NCBI GenBank assembly: GCA_007859835.1
Contig: SJPJ01000001.1
Coordinates: forward strand, 8,123,072-8,160,318
Origin: Novipirellula herctigrandis
Lineage (GTDB): Bacteria > Planctomycetota > Planctomycetia > Pirellulales > Pirellulaceae
Reading direction: 5' to 3'
Length of the DNA: 37,247 nt
Shown: positions 1-7,199 of the stretch, piece by piece
How the letters are laid out: each line of letters starts with the position of its first letter
How positions within the stretch are numbered: position 1 is the first letter of the stretch
Translations under genes and position numbers: made by a program
Notes under the pieces: generated by a model
Told to the model about the DNA's origin: nothing
Seen by the model: only the letters and a program-made list of their open reading frames with translations
The model's database searches: none

Positions 1-1
1 A

Positions 2-805
2 GTGGCTCAGCGCTGGCTGAGGCTGTTTCCTCATCGACGCAAGAAAGATGGGTCACCCGAGGAACCGACGAAGCCGGAAATTGACATGATCGTCAATCAA
101 GCCGATGCGTTGGACGAACGACGGCGGCGTCTAAGTGACATCAGTTGGTGGATGCGATGTACGGCAGAGAACATTGCTCGACGAGCAAATCGTGAAGACG
201 AGTGTACCGGACGCTTTTGGGAAGGTAGGTTCAAATTGCAGACCCTGTTGGACGAAGCGAGTTTGCTGGCTTGCGCAGCCTATGTGGATTTGAACCCGAT
301 TCGTGCGGCGATTGCTGAAACTCCGGAAACCAGCGAATACACCGGTGCAAAAGATCGCATCGATGATTTGGCTGAGCGTCGGGATCGGACTCGGCCGAGT
401 ACTCATGATTGGGAGCGAAGTCGACGTCGGCGGAAGAGCGGTTGGATGAGTCCGATCGAGATTGACGAAAAGAACGATGCGGTCGGACCGTGTGTCGATC
501 CATCCGGTCGGCGGGCAAGTACCAAGGGTTTCCTGGCGGTCTCGATGTCTCGTTATTTGGAGCTCTTGGATTGGACGGGCCGGCAGTTGCACCGCAATAA
601 GGTCGGCAAAATACCCGATCACTTGGCTCCTATCTTGAGTCGCATTGGGCTCGACACCCATGGTTGGTGCGACATTGTGAAGAAGTTTGGTCGCGTCTTT
701 AAGCGAGCGGCAGGCACTCCAGAAAGCCTTGCTCGTGAGGCTGTCCGGTGTGGTCAAGGCTGGCTGTGTGCTCCCGAGAACCCACTCGGACTATCTTCGG
801 TGTAG
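2..805 (+). CDS. REP-associated (Y1-type) transposase, 3' part
   Basis: The reading frame is open at the left edge, so only the C-terminal 267 residues are seen; the GTG at base 2 is not a credible start. The segment FWEGRFK followed by an alanine/leucine helix and YVDLNPIRA is the hallmark of the IS200/IS605-like, REP-associated tyrosine transposase family, whose members are single-strand DNA transposases. The N-terminal HUH motif would lie outside the window. The last ~150 residues (LDWTGRQLHRNKVGK to the end) are a tail beyond the usual Y1 core, often seen in planctomycete members. The 3' end of this gene occurs twice more downstream as detached fragments (1931-2162 and 2552-2856). Whether the gene is intact cannot be judged from here. 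Confidence 0.8.
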   Translation: MAQRWLRLFPHRRKKDGSPEEPTKPEIDMIVNQADALDERRRRLSDISWWMRCTAENIARRANREDECTGRFWEGRFKLQTLLDEASLLACAAYVDLNPIRAAIAETPETSEYTGAKDRIDDLAERRDRTRPSTHDWERSRRRRKSGWMSPIEIDEKNDAVGPCVDPSGRRASTKGFLAVSMSRYLELLDWTGRQLHRNKVGKIPDHLAPILSRIGLDTHGWCDIVKKFGRVFKRAAGTPESLAREAVRCGQGWLCAPENPLGLSSV

Positions 806-1058
806 CCGATTCTCTTCCGCACGCTAGAACATGCAACTGATTTTGCGATTAGCGTTGTGTGCTGCGCGGTCGATGCTGTAAAGATGCATGTGAACTCGCA
901 GGAAGGGAGAAATACCACTCCGATCGCCTCCAAAGGGGGAGCATGTCCGAAGCAAATACTCCGGAAAAGCTCTTTGCTTAAAGACAATGGGTGGCCCTTT
1001 CTTGCTTTCTTTCTTGCTTTCCTTTGCTAAAAGAAAATGAGTGGCTCCTTCTTGCCTT
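806..1058 (+). repeat. Block B, copy 1
   Basis: The sequence directly after the transposase stop, from a CTCTTCCGCACGCTAGAAC-like start to a TTTCTTGCTTTC-rich end with GGGTGGCCC. It recurs at 2163-2366, 2367-2551 and 2857-3108. It always follows a transposase 3' end except at 2367, so it is probably the element's 3' flank or end region. Confidence 0.75.
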
Positions 1059-1059
1059 C

Positions 1060-1374
1060 CCGTTGCTGTCGCGGTGGGCCGCGCGGTGAAGCAGCGGCGG
1101 CGGTGGCGCCCGCGAGCAGCTTGGCATAACGGATGCGGACGGCATCCATCACCGGGTCGTGCGGACTTGTCCAGCCTCGGCGCAGGGCGAGGATCAACGT
1201 GTTACTCGTTCCGCGCCGCGTCTGATCCCGAACGACTTGGGCAAGCAACTGCAACCAACTGCCGGCCGTGTCGAGACCGGCGGTGATTTGCTGCGAAGTC
1301 GCCTCCTGCAGCAGACTGGCCAGAGCCAGGACGAACAAGACGCACGACGGGGCCATCGGACGCAAGACGGCCAA
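1060..1374 (-). pseudogene. Possible fragment of an exported protein gene (block C, copy 1)
   Basis: On the minus strand a frame opens with an ATG or TTG start and a signal-peptide-like run (MAPSCVLFVLALASLLQEA), then a plausible polar sequence containing RRGTSNTLILALRRG. It is cut near 1060, where it runs into block B. The DNA is more GC-rich than its surroundings. Truncated copies of the same start occur at 1573-1692 and 3225-3493, each ending in unrelated sequence. I do not recognise the protein. It could be the 5' end of a real gene captured by the duplications, or a chance frame in GC-rich DNA. Confidence 0.3.
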
Positions 1375-1400
1375 GACGGGGCCATCTCAGTTTTGATCCG

Positions 1401-1487
1401 TTGCTAGAAAAGTATGCTGCACAACTCATCCTCTCTCCGGTTCGTTGCTAGCAACGGTCCGGTTCGGTTGAACTTCTGGATGGCCCC
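1401..1487. repeat. Block D, copy 1, with 14-bp palindrome
   Basis: An ~87 bp block running from TTGCTAGAAAAGTATG to CTTCTGGATGGCCCC. It contains the perfect palindrome CGTTGCTAGCAACG at 1443-1456, and half of that palindrome also begins the block. Other copies are at 1687-1773, 3487-3573 and 3648-3733, with palindromes at 1729-1742, 3530-3543 and 3690-3703. Confidence 0.75.
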
Positions 1488-1572
1488 TGCGGTCCCCCCC
1501 GGTGCCCCTGCGGTCTTCCGTTAACATCTGGATGGCCCCTTCGGTCTTCGGTCCCTCCCCTTCGGTCCGGCC
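1488..1572. repeat. Block E, low-complexity GGATGGCCCCTTCGGTCC run
   Basis: Degenerate short units built from CTGGATGGCCCC, (C)CTTCGGTC and CTTCCGTTAACAT. Similar runs lie at 1774-1930, 3109-3224, 3574-3647 and 3734-3855 and separate the larger blocks. Confidence 0.7.
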
Positions 1573-1692
1573 TTTGCTGCGAAGTCGCCTCCTGCAGCAG
1601 ACTGGCCAGAGCCAGGACGAACAAGACGCACGACGGGGCCATCGGACGCAAGACGGCCAAGACGGGGCCATCTCAGTTTTGATCCGTTGCTA
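1573..1692. repeat. Block C, copy 2 (truncated)
   Basis: Matches about 1288-1406 with no difference that I can see by eye. The left junction is abrupt, passing from E-type sequence directly into TTTGCTGCGAAGTCGCC. Confidence 0.8.
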
Positions 1693-1773
1693 GAAAAGTA
1701 TGCTGCACAACTCATCCTCTCTCCGGTTCGTTGCTAGCAACGGTCCGGTTCGGTTGAACTTCTGGATGGCCCC
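1687..1773. repeat. Block D, copy 2, with palindrome
   Basis: Second copy of the palindrome-bearing block, contiguous with block C copy 2 as in the first occurrence. The palindrome is at 1729-1742. Confidence 0.75.
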
Positions 1774-1930
1774 TTCGGTCCCTCCCGCCCCTGCGGTCCC
1801 CCTGCGGTCTTCCGTTAACATCTGGATGGCCCCTTTGGTCCTTCCTCTTTTGGATGGCCCTTTTGGTCTGTTTAACATCTGGATGGCCCCTTCGGTCCTT
1901 CGGTCCTTTCTGGATGGCCCCTTTGGTCCC
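1774..1930. repeat. Block E, longest run
   Basis: At least five CTGGATGGCCC(C/T) units with spacers of CTTCGGTCC type. It ends exactly where the transposase 3' fragment begins at 1931. Confidence 0.7.
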
Positions 1931-2162
1931 GACGGGCCGGCAGTTGCACCGCAATAAGGTCGGCAAAATACCCGATCACTTGGCTCCTATCTTGAGTCGC
2001 ATTGGGCTCGACACCCATGGTTGGTGCGACATTGTGAAGAAGTTCGGTCGCGTCTTTAAGCGAGCGGCAGGAACTCCTGAGAGCCTTGCTCGTGAGGCTG
2101 TCCGGTGTGGTCAAGGCTGGCTGTGTGCTCCCGAGAACCCACTCGGACTTTCTTCGGTGTAG
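1931..2162 (+). pseudogene. Transposase 3' fragment, copy 2
   Basis: Corresponds to 574-805: the last 76 codons and the stop of the transposase, in frame and with only scattered base changes. There is no upstream part of the gene; the sequence before it is block E. It is a non-functional remnant, or a piece carried along because the element's 3' end mattered for the duplication. Confidence 0.85.
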
Positions 2163-2366
2163 CGGATTCTCTTCCACACGCTAGAACCTGCAACTGATTT
2201 TGCGATTGACGTTGTGTGCTGCGCGGTCGGTGCTGTAAAGATGCATGTGAACTCGCAGGAAGGGAGAAATACCACTCCGATCGCCTCCAAAGGGGGAGCA
2301 TGTCCGAAGCAAATACTCCGGAAAAGCTCTTTGCTAAAAGAAAATGGGTGGCCCTTTCTTGCTTTC
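2163..2366 (+). repeat. Block B, copy 2
   Basis: Follows the transposase fragment as in copy 1. It is cut at GCTTTC, where a further B copy begins. Confidence 0.8.
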
Positions 2367-2551
2367 CTAGAACCTGCAACTGATTTTGCGATTAGCGTTG
2401 TGTGCTGCGCGGTCGATGTTGTAAAGATGCATGTGAACTCGCAGGAAGGGAGAAATGCCACTCCGATCGCCTCCAAAGGGGGAGCATGTCCGAAGCAAAT
2501 ACTCCGGAAAAGCTCTTTGCTAAAAGAAAATGGGTGGCCCTTTCTTGCTTT
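2367..2551 (+). repeat. Block B, copy 3
   Basis: Starts at CTAGAACCTGCAACTG, 18-21 bases into block B, and directly follows copy 2 to form a ~185-bp tandem duplication. It ends where the third transposase fragment starts. Confidence 0.8.
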
Positions 2552-2856
2552 CATCAGGTCGGCGGGCAAGTACCAAGGGTTTCCTGGCGGTCTCGATGTC
2601 TCGTTATTTGGAGCTCTTGGATTGGACGGGCCGGCAGTTGCACCGCAATAAGGTCGGCAAAATACCCGATCACTTGGCTCCTATCTTGAGTCGCATTGGG
2701 CTCGACACCCATGGTTGGTGCGACATTGTGAAGAAGTTTGGTCGCGTCTTTAAGCGAGCGGCAGGAACTCCAGAAAGCCTTGCTCGTGAGGCTGTCCGGT
2801 GTGGTCAAGGCTGGCTGTGTGCTCCCGAGAACCCACTCGGACTTTCTTCGGTGTAG
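2552..2856 (+). pseudogene. Transposase 3' fragment, copy 3
   Basis: Corresponds to 501-805, the last ~101 codons of the transposase, with few differences. It is longer at the left end than copy 2, so the two fragments have different left breakpoints but the same right context (block B). Confidence 0.85.
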
Positions 2857-3108
2857 CGGATTCTCTTCCACACGCTAGAACCTGCAACTGATTTTGCGAT
2901 TAGCGTTGTGTGCTGCGCGGTCGATGTTGTAAAGATGCATGTGAACTCGCAGGAAGGGAGAAATGCCACTCCGATCGCCTCCAAAGGGGGAGCATGTCCG
3001 AAGCAAATACTCCGGAAAAACTCTTTGCTTAAAGACAATGGGTGGCCCTTTCTTGCTTCCTTTCTTGCTTTCCTTTGCTAAAAGAAAATGGGTGGCCCCT
3101 TCTTGCCT
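2857..3108 (+). repeat. Block B, copy 4
   Basis: Full-length B block including the TTTCTTGCTTTCCTTTGC end, then a short stretch of repeated CTTCTTGCC units before block E. Confidence 0.75.
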
Positions 3109-3224
3109 TCTTGCCTTCTTGGCCCCTTCTTGCCTCGTTCGGTCCTCCTGGGTGGCCCCTTCGGTCTCCCCCTTCGGTCTTCCGTTAACATCTGGATGGC
3201 CCCTTCGGTCCCTTCGGTCCTTTC

Positions 3225-3493
3225 GACGGCATCCATCACCGGGTCGTGCGGACTTGTCCAGCCTCGGCGCAGGGCGAGGATCAACGTGTTACTCGTTCCG
3301 CGCCGCGTCTGATCCCGAACGACTTGGGCAAGCAACTGCAACCAACTGCCGGCCGTGTCGAGACCGGCGGTGATTTGCTGCGAAGTCGCCTCCTGCAGCA
3401 GACTGGCCAGAGCCAGGACGAACAAGACGCACGACGGGGCCATCGGACGCAAGACGGCCAAGACGGGGCCATCTCAGTTTTGATCCGTTGCTA
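3225..3493. repeat. Block C, copy 3
   Basis: Matches 1138-1406, with the left junction at GACGGCATCCATCACC. It is preceded by E units rather than by the GC-rich stretch seen at 1060-1137. Confidence 0.8.
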
Positions 3494-3573
3494 GAAAAGT
3501 ATGCTGCACAACTCATCCTCTCTCCTGTTCGTTGCTAGCAACGGTTCGTTCGGTTGAACTTCTGGATGGCCCC
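3487..3573. repeat. Block D, copy 3, with palindrome
   Basis: Palindrome at 3530-3543. The sequence CTCCTGTTCG here replaces CTCCGGTTCG of copies 1 and 2. Confidence 0.7.
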
Positions 3574-3647
3574 TGCGGTCCCCCTGCCCCTGCGGTCCCC
3601 CTGCGGTCTTCCGTTAACATCTGGATGGCCCCTTCGGCCCCTCCCCG

Positions 3648-3733
3648 TTGCTAGAAAAGTATGTTGCACAACTCATCCTCTCTCCGGTTCGTTGCTAGCA
3701 ACGGTTCGTTCGGTTGAACTTCTGGATGGCCCC
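3648..3733. repeat. Block D, copy 4, with palindrome
   Basis: Palindrome at 3690-3703. This copy is not preceded by block C, so D can move or duplicate apart from C. Confidence 0.7.
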
Positions 3734-3861
3734 TGCGGTCCCTGCGGTCCCTGCGGTCCGCCCCCCTTCGGTCTTCCGTTAACATCTGGATGGCCCCTTC
3801 GGTCCTTCCCTTCGGTCCTTTCTTCGGTCCTTCGCCTTCGGTCTTCTTTGGCGTATTCCAA

Positions 3862-5850
3862 TCAGCTTTTTCGCTTGCGATGAGCCAAGATTCCAAGGGT
3901 AGAAGCAAAAAGCAACGCGACGAAACTTGGCTCTGGGACGGCCGTCACTGCAACCCGCGAGAGTCCGACCCCATCGTACCAAGTCCGGCGAGTGCCACCG
4001 GAGTTATCGGAGCGATCATCAATGTAAATCGAAAGTGTTTCGTTTTGGTCCAGTGTCACGCGACCAAGATAAGCTTGGTACATCAGTTCGTTTCCTTCAC
4101 CGACGCTGGTTAAGGATAGAAAATCATCATCGCTAACGTGCTGAGCTGCTTTTCTCGAAAAGAAGTCCAAGTCATTGAGATCAAGCCCCGCGAAGATTTC
4201 CCATTCCTCGTTCATGTTTGAGAAGAAATACGCATACGCATCAAATATCCCTGCCTCATCTAGATTGACAATGTCCGTCGTCAACATCCCCACATTCTCG
4301 CTGCCGTTTTCACCGGCAGCAAACACGTCACCATTGTTGCCAAATCCAGTGCGCCGGTGCCAAAGGCCGTCATTCGCACCCTGGCCACTGCCCTGGGTGG
4401 GGACCAGTGTCTGCCCATTTACAAGTTGGGTGTTGTTGACATCGGCGTCGAAGTACTTGATTCCGTTATGCAATTCGCCTCCCTCATCAACCAACCCGAC
4501 AACGGCGAGGTCGTAGTCGGTGTACGACGTATACGTCCCTCGCATCCACATGACGGCGCGGTTTTGGTCGTCCCAATCGGGAATAATAGGACGAAGGTTG
4601 TCCTGGTTCGAGTTCTTGGTGATTGCATGCCAATCCCATGTTTCGCCTTGATCAATGGTGGTGCCTCGGAAAATTTCGTAGTGCCGATTGTTGTCGGCTT
4701 GGCTGACTAATGGATTGCCGGTCGTTGGATCGGCATTGGTCGAGATATAGACTTCGTTTGGGTTGTCAGGGTTCAGTGCGATGTTACCCGTGTAGTCATC
4801 CTCGCCGGCATACAATCGGCTTCCCGCAAACGCGATCTCATTGACATGCCAACTGGTACCATCGAATCGCCCGTAGTGGTAGCGAAGGTCCTCGCCGCCT
4901 TGACCGCCCGGCAATCCGGCCGAGTCCTTCTGGACCGAAAACGCAACAAATGGCTTTCCTGTCGAATCAAGATGAATGTCGCTCACCCAGCCGACGTTGT
5001 CCGCGTTACCAGCAAAGATTCGTGTACCGGCAGTAGATGCCATGCCAATGGTATCGAGATCATCGATCTTGTTTCCGAAGCTATCGAAAACCTCACCACC
5101 GCGAATGAAGGAATGGTAAACGCTATTGTTGGCGTTCCGGGGGTGGCCTTCGGTATTGATGAAGTGAATCGAATCCGTTTCGTTTCCCGCATATTTTACA
5201 TAAGGACGCGTCGAGTTCGATCCGCCATTGAGCAGTTTGCCGCCGTAGTTCCAGGAATCGCCATTGTCATTAGAAACCAAGAAGTTCGGATCGAAATTTT
5301 GTGTGCGCGTGAAGTTGTAAATGCGGCCGCCTTCCTCGGACAATTGAAAGAGGTTGTTGTAGGTCGTGCCAGCACCGTTGTCTCGTTGTGCTTCAGGCGT
5401 CCATGCGCTGGTGTCCCCCGGTGATACCGAAATTCGCGTTCGCGTGAGGCGATCGGAGATATGGTTTGAGTAGGCGGCAAGGTAGCGACCGTCATTCATC
5501 CGAAGCAGGGCAGCCGAGTTATGGTCATCGGCATCCATCCCACCGTTGAGCGTAAAGTTCTTGGTTCTTCGAGTACTCAAATTGAAGGTCACGACATCGA
5601 CATCGCCCGATCGGCCCAGGGCACCGCTGGAATCAGAGATGGAGCTAACCAAGAGTTGACCGGTTGAAGGGTCCACAATCGCTCTTTCATCTTCAAACCA
5701 AGACCAGGCGCCGTTCTCGTTGAACTGAATCAGCTTCCCATCAACAAAATCGGTCTGGGCTTGGGTAGATGCAACGTTCCCAAGTAGACAGCAAGCCAGG
5801 GTAGCAGCGAGGATTGTGAATCGAAGAGGCATCATGAAACTTAAAAGCAT
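3862..5850 (-). CDS. Secreted BNR_4 beta-propeller protein with PEP-CTERM anchor (possible ulvan-lyase-like enzyme)
   Basis: 662 residues. An N-terminal signal peptide (to about residue 32, STQAQ) is followed by a propeller that starts GAWSWFEDERAIVD and has the DDHNSAALLRMNDGRYLAAYSNH-like stretch typical of the BNR_4 family. That family includes seven-bladed ulvan lyases, which cut sulfated rhamnose-glucuronate polymers of green algae; I cannot confirm the catalytic residues. Residues ~475-640 form a second domain ending RTWYDGVG, also present in the neighbouring gene at 5935-6699. The tail is a PEP-CTERM sorting signal: VPEP, a hydrophobic stretch, then AHRKRKS. Two starts are possible: the ATG at 5850, or the double ATG at 5831-5836, which gives a more usual signal peptide. 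The 3' end stops 6 bases from the mosaic repeat region. Confidence 0.8.
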   Translation of the reverse strand: MLLSFMMPLRFTILAATLACCLLGNVASTQAQTDFVDGKLIQFNENGAWSWFEDERAIVDPSTGQLLVSSISDSSGALGRSGDVDVVTFNLSTRRTKNFTLNGGMDADDHNSAALLRMNDGRYLAAYSNHISDRLTRTRISVSPGDTSAWTPEAQRDNGAGTTYNNLFQLSEEGGRIYNFTRTQNFDPNFLVSNDNGDSWNYGGKLLNGGSNSTRPYVKYAGNETDSIHFINTEGHPRNANNSVYHSFIRGGEVFDSFGNKIDDLDTIGMASTAGTRIFAGNADNVGWVSDIHLDSTGKPFVAFSVQKDSAGLPGGQGGEDLRYHYGRFDGTSWHVNEIAFAGSRLYAGEDDYTGNIALNPDNPNEVYISTNADPTTGNPLVSQADNNRHYEIFRGTTIDQGETWDWHAITKNSNQDNLRPIIPDWDDQNRAVMWMRGTYTSYTDYDLAVVGLVDEGGELHNGIKYFDADVNNTQLVNGQTLVPTQGSGQGANDGLWHRRTGFGNNGDVFAAGENGSENVGMLTTDIVNLDEAGIFDAYAYFFSNMNEEWEIFAGLDLNDLDFFSRKAAQHVSDDDFLSLTSVGEGNELMYQAYLGRVTLDQNETLSIYIDDRSDNSGGTRRTWYDGVGLSRVAVTAVPEPSFVALLFASTLGILAHRKRKS

Positions 5851-5863
5851 GTTGATGATATAG

Positions 5864-5894
5864 AAAAGGCACGGCCGTACGCACGACCGTGCCT
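5864..5894 (-). terminator. Rho-independent terminator after the small PEP-CTERM gene
   Basis: Read on the minus strand, a 12-bp stem (AGGCACGGTCGT / ACGGCCGTGCCT, one G-T pair) with a GCGT loop is followed by TTTTC. It lies 40 bases after the stop of the 254-residue PEP-CTERM gene and just before the BNR_4 gene, so the downstream gene is probably transcribed separately or by read-through. Confidence 0.75.
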
Positions 5895-5934
5895 CTGCAA
5901 AAACGCAAGTGTTATAAAAGCACCAAGCGGTCGT

Positions 5935-6699
5935 CTAGCGGTTGCCAGACTTGCGTCGGCGGAATCCGAGCACACCCAATGAAACCATTGCAAGTGCGCC
6001 CAGGCTACTAGGCTCAGGAACGGCGGTAGCCACCAACTCGGTCCCAACTCCGTCGTACCAAGTTCGGTTCCCCTGGGACGTATTCGCTAGATCATCGATG
6101 AAAACATTGATGTCACCGGTGCCATCGGCGACCGCTGTGCCCAGACTAACCGAGTAAAGGCGACGATCTCCCTGCTCGGTGAGAACGGAATTGGCAAAGT
6201 ACCCACCATTTTCAATTCCGGATCCGTCGGCCGTCGACAGAGGCCCAGGATTAAGTTCGTCCAACCTGGAAGGCGAGGTAATGTAAGTCATGGGCAAAAA
6301 CGACGAACCGGTGAAGTGAGTCGTGTTGTAGCCTTGAAGATCACCAGCATCGTTCGACAGACTAGCTCGTCCACGCCAAAGGCCATCTGAGCCCGAACCA
6401 CCAGCACCCCAGAAATACGCATAGACATCGTAGTTTTCGCCTGCGACCAACCCCGCGATGGATGTCTGAAGCCGCGGTGCGTCTTCAGCATTTTCATTGG
6501 AAGTGATGACGGTGACACCATTTCCGAAACCACGGTCATTCCAAAGGTCATCGCCTTCGGTACCAGGGGAAAACGTCAGGGCCCCGCCGGCGGCGAGCGT
6601 TGTGTTGCCGGTATTCGCGTCCATATACACGATAGCTGCCTGCGCAAATGACGATGTAAAGGCCATCAGAATCGCAGCCAGGATAGGGAAATGCTTCAC
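5935..6699 (-). CDS. PEP-CTERM secreted protein, unknown function
   Basis: 254 residues starting at GTG, which is supported by a GGAGAG ribosome-binding site 6 bases upstream. The signal peptide covers residues 1-22 (ending FAQAA). The mature part is one beta-rich domain containing DDLWNDRGFGN, YDVYAYFWG and FIDD, with RTWYDGVG close to the end. The C-terminus is a PEP-CTERM signal (VPEPSS, hydrophobic stretch, RRRKSGNR), so the protein should be exported and processed by an exosortase. The same domain forms the C-terminal half of the adjacent BNR_4 protein, so the two probably bind the same target or arose by duplication. It has no recognisable enzyme motif; a carbohydrate-binding role is inference. 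Confidence 0.8.
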   Translation of the reverse strand: MKHFPILAAILMAFTSSFAQAAIVYMDANTGNTTLAAGGALTFSPGTEGDDLWNDRGFGNGVTVITSNENAEDAPRLQTSIAGLVAGENYDVYAYFWGAGGSGSDGLWRGRASLSNDAGDLQGYNTTHFTGSSFLPMTYITSPSRLDELNPGPLSTADGSGIENGGYFANSVLTEQGDRRLYSVSLGTAVADGTGDINVFIDDLANTSQGNRTWYDGVGTELVATAVPEPSSLGALAMVSLGVLGFRRRKSGNR

Positions 6700-6705
6700 G
6701 TTAAT

Positions 6706-6711
6706 CTCTCC
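6706..6711 (-). promoter_or_regulatory. Ribosome-binding site deciding a GTG start
   Basis: GGAGAG on the minus strand, 6 bases before the GTG at 6697-6699. There is no competing ATG with a site like it. Confidence 0.6.
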
Positions 6712-7004
6712 AGGTAGTCAATCGGAAGTCGTCGGTCATTGGGGAACAGATCACCCTAGATAGCATATAGCGGTCCCACGGCGGATCTGTCAGCGATTCC
6801 ATGCAAAATCCGCAAAATCCCTAAAGTTCGCTCAATCCTCGCAATTTAAGCACTCCACAAGGGCCAAACCGCATCGACTTTCGATGCATGCGAATCAACA
6901 GAAACGCTGGCGACAGATCGGAAGTATTGACCTGCGATGTCAACAATCGCTAGGAAAAACCCAGGGCAATTCATCTGGAACTTCCTAGCGGCCTGTGCGA
7001 TTCT

Positions 7005-7068
7005 TGAGCAGTGAAGATATTGAGCAGTGAAGATATTGAGCAGTGAAGATATTGAGTAGTGAAGATAT
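7005..7068. repeat. Four tandem 16-bp repeats
   Basis: The unit TGAGCAGTGAAGATAT is present four times in a row; the fourth has TAGT for CAGT. A fifth partial unit (TGAGC) follows. Confidence 0.95.
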
Positions 7069-7104
7069 TGAGCTGACACGTTTAACCGGCCAACGCGTCG
7101 CGCG

Positions 7105-7141
7105 GTGGTCTCGAGTTTATGGCAGTGGTCTCGAATTTATG
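7105..7141. repeat. Direct duplication of 17 bp with 20-bp period
   Basis: GTGGTCTCGAGTTTATG at 7105 and GTGGTCTCGAATTTATG at 7125. Confidence 0.85.
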
Positions 7142-7199
7142 TTCGGTCACCGGCACGATGTATGCGAAAGCCTACGCGTGTATCACACGATTGCGGCGA

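Larger units (their letters stand above)
806..3855. repeat. Mosaic of directly repeated partial blocks (A to E)
   Basis: About 3 kb with no convincing intact gene. Five sequence blocks recur in the same orientation, truncated at different points. A is the transposase 3' end; B is its downstream flank; C is a GC-rich stretch; D is a ~87 bp stretch with a perfect palindrome; E is a low-complexity run of GGATGGCCCCTTCGGTCC-like units. The order read is A-B-C-D-E, C-D-E, A-B, B, A-B-E, C-D-E, D-E. Copies differ by only a few bases where they overlap. Many junctions fall in or next to E-type sequence, which suggests serial duplication through short shared sequence. All open frames here are chance readings of the repeats, with the possible exception of the C block. 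Confidence 0.85.
6712..7199. other. Intergenic gap, no gene seen
   Basis: Lies downstream of the FecR-LamG gene and upstream of the PEP-CTERM gene, both on the minus strand. It must contain the promoter of the latter, but I see no convincing -35/-10 pair. It holds the 16-bp tandem array at 7005-7068 and a 20-bp duplication at 7105-7141. Confidence 0.6.

Noticed and set aside
806-3855. CRISPR-like reading of the repeated GGATGGCCCC units
   Set aside because: Units are degenerate and irregularly spaced, with no unique spacers of constant length and no cas genes nearby.
3862-3961. Possible truncation of the BNR_4 gene by the adjacent repeat mosaic
   Set aside because: The protein ends in a complete PEP-CTERM signal (VPEP, hydrophobic stretch, AHRKRKS), so the gene is intact; the repeats begin after its stop.
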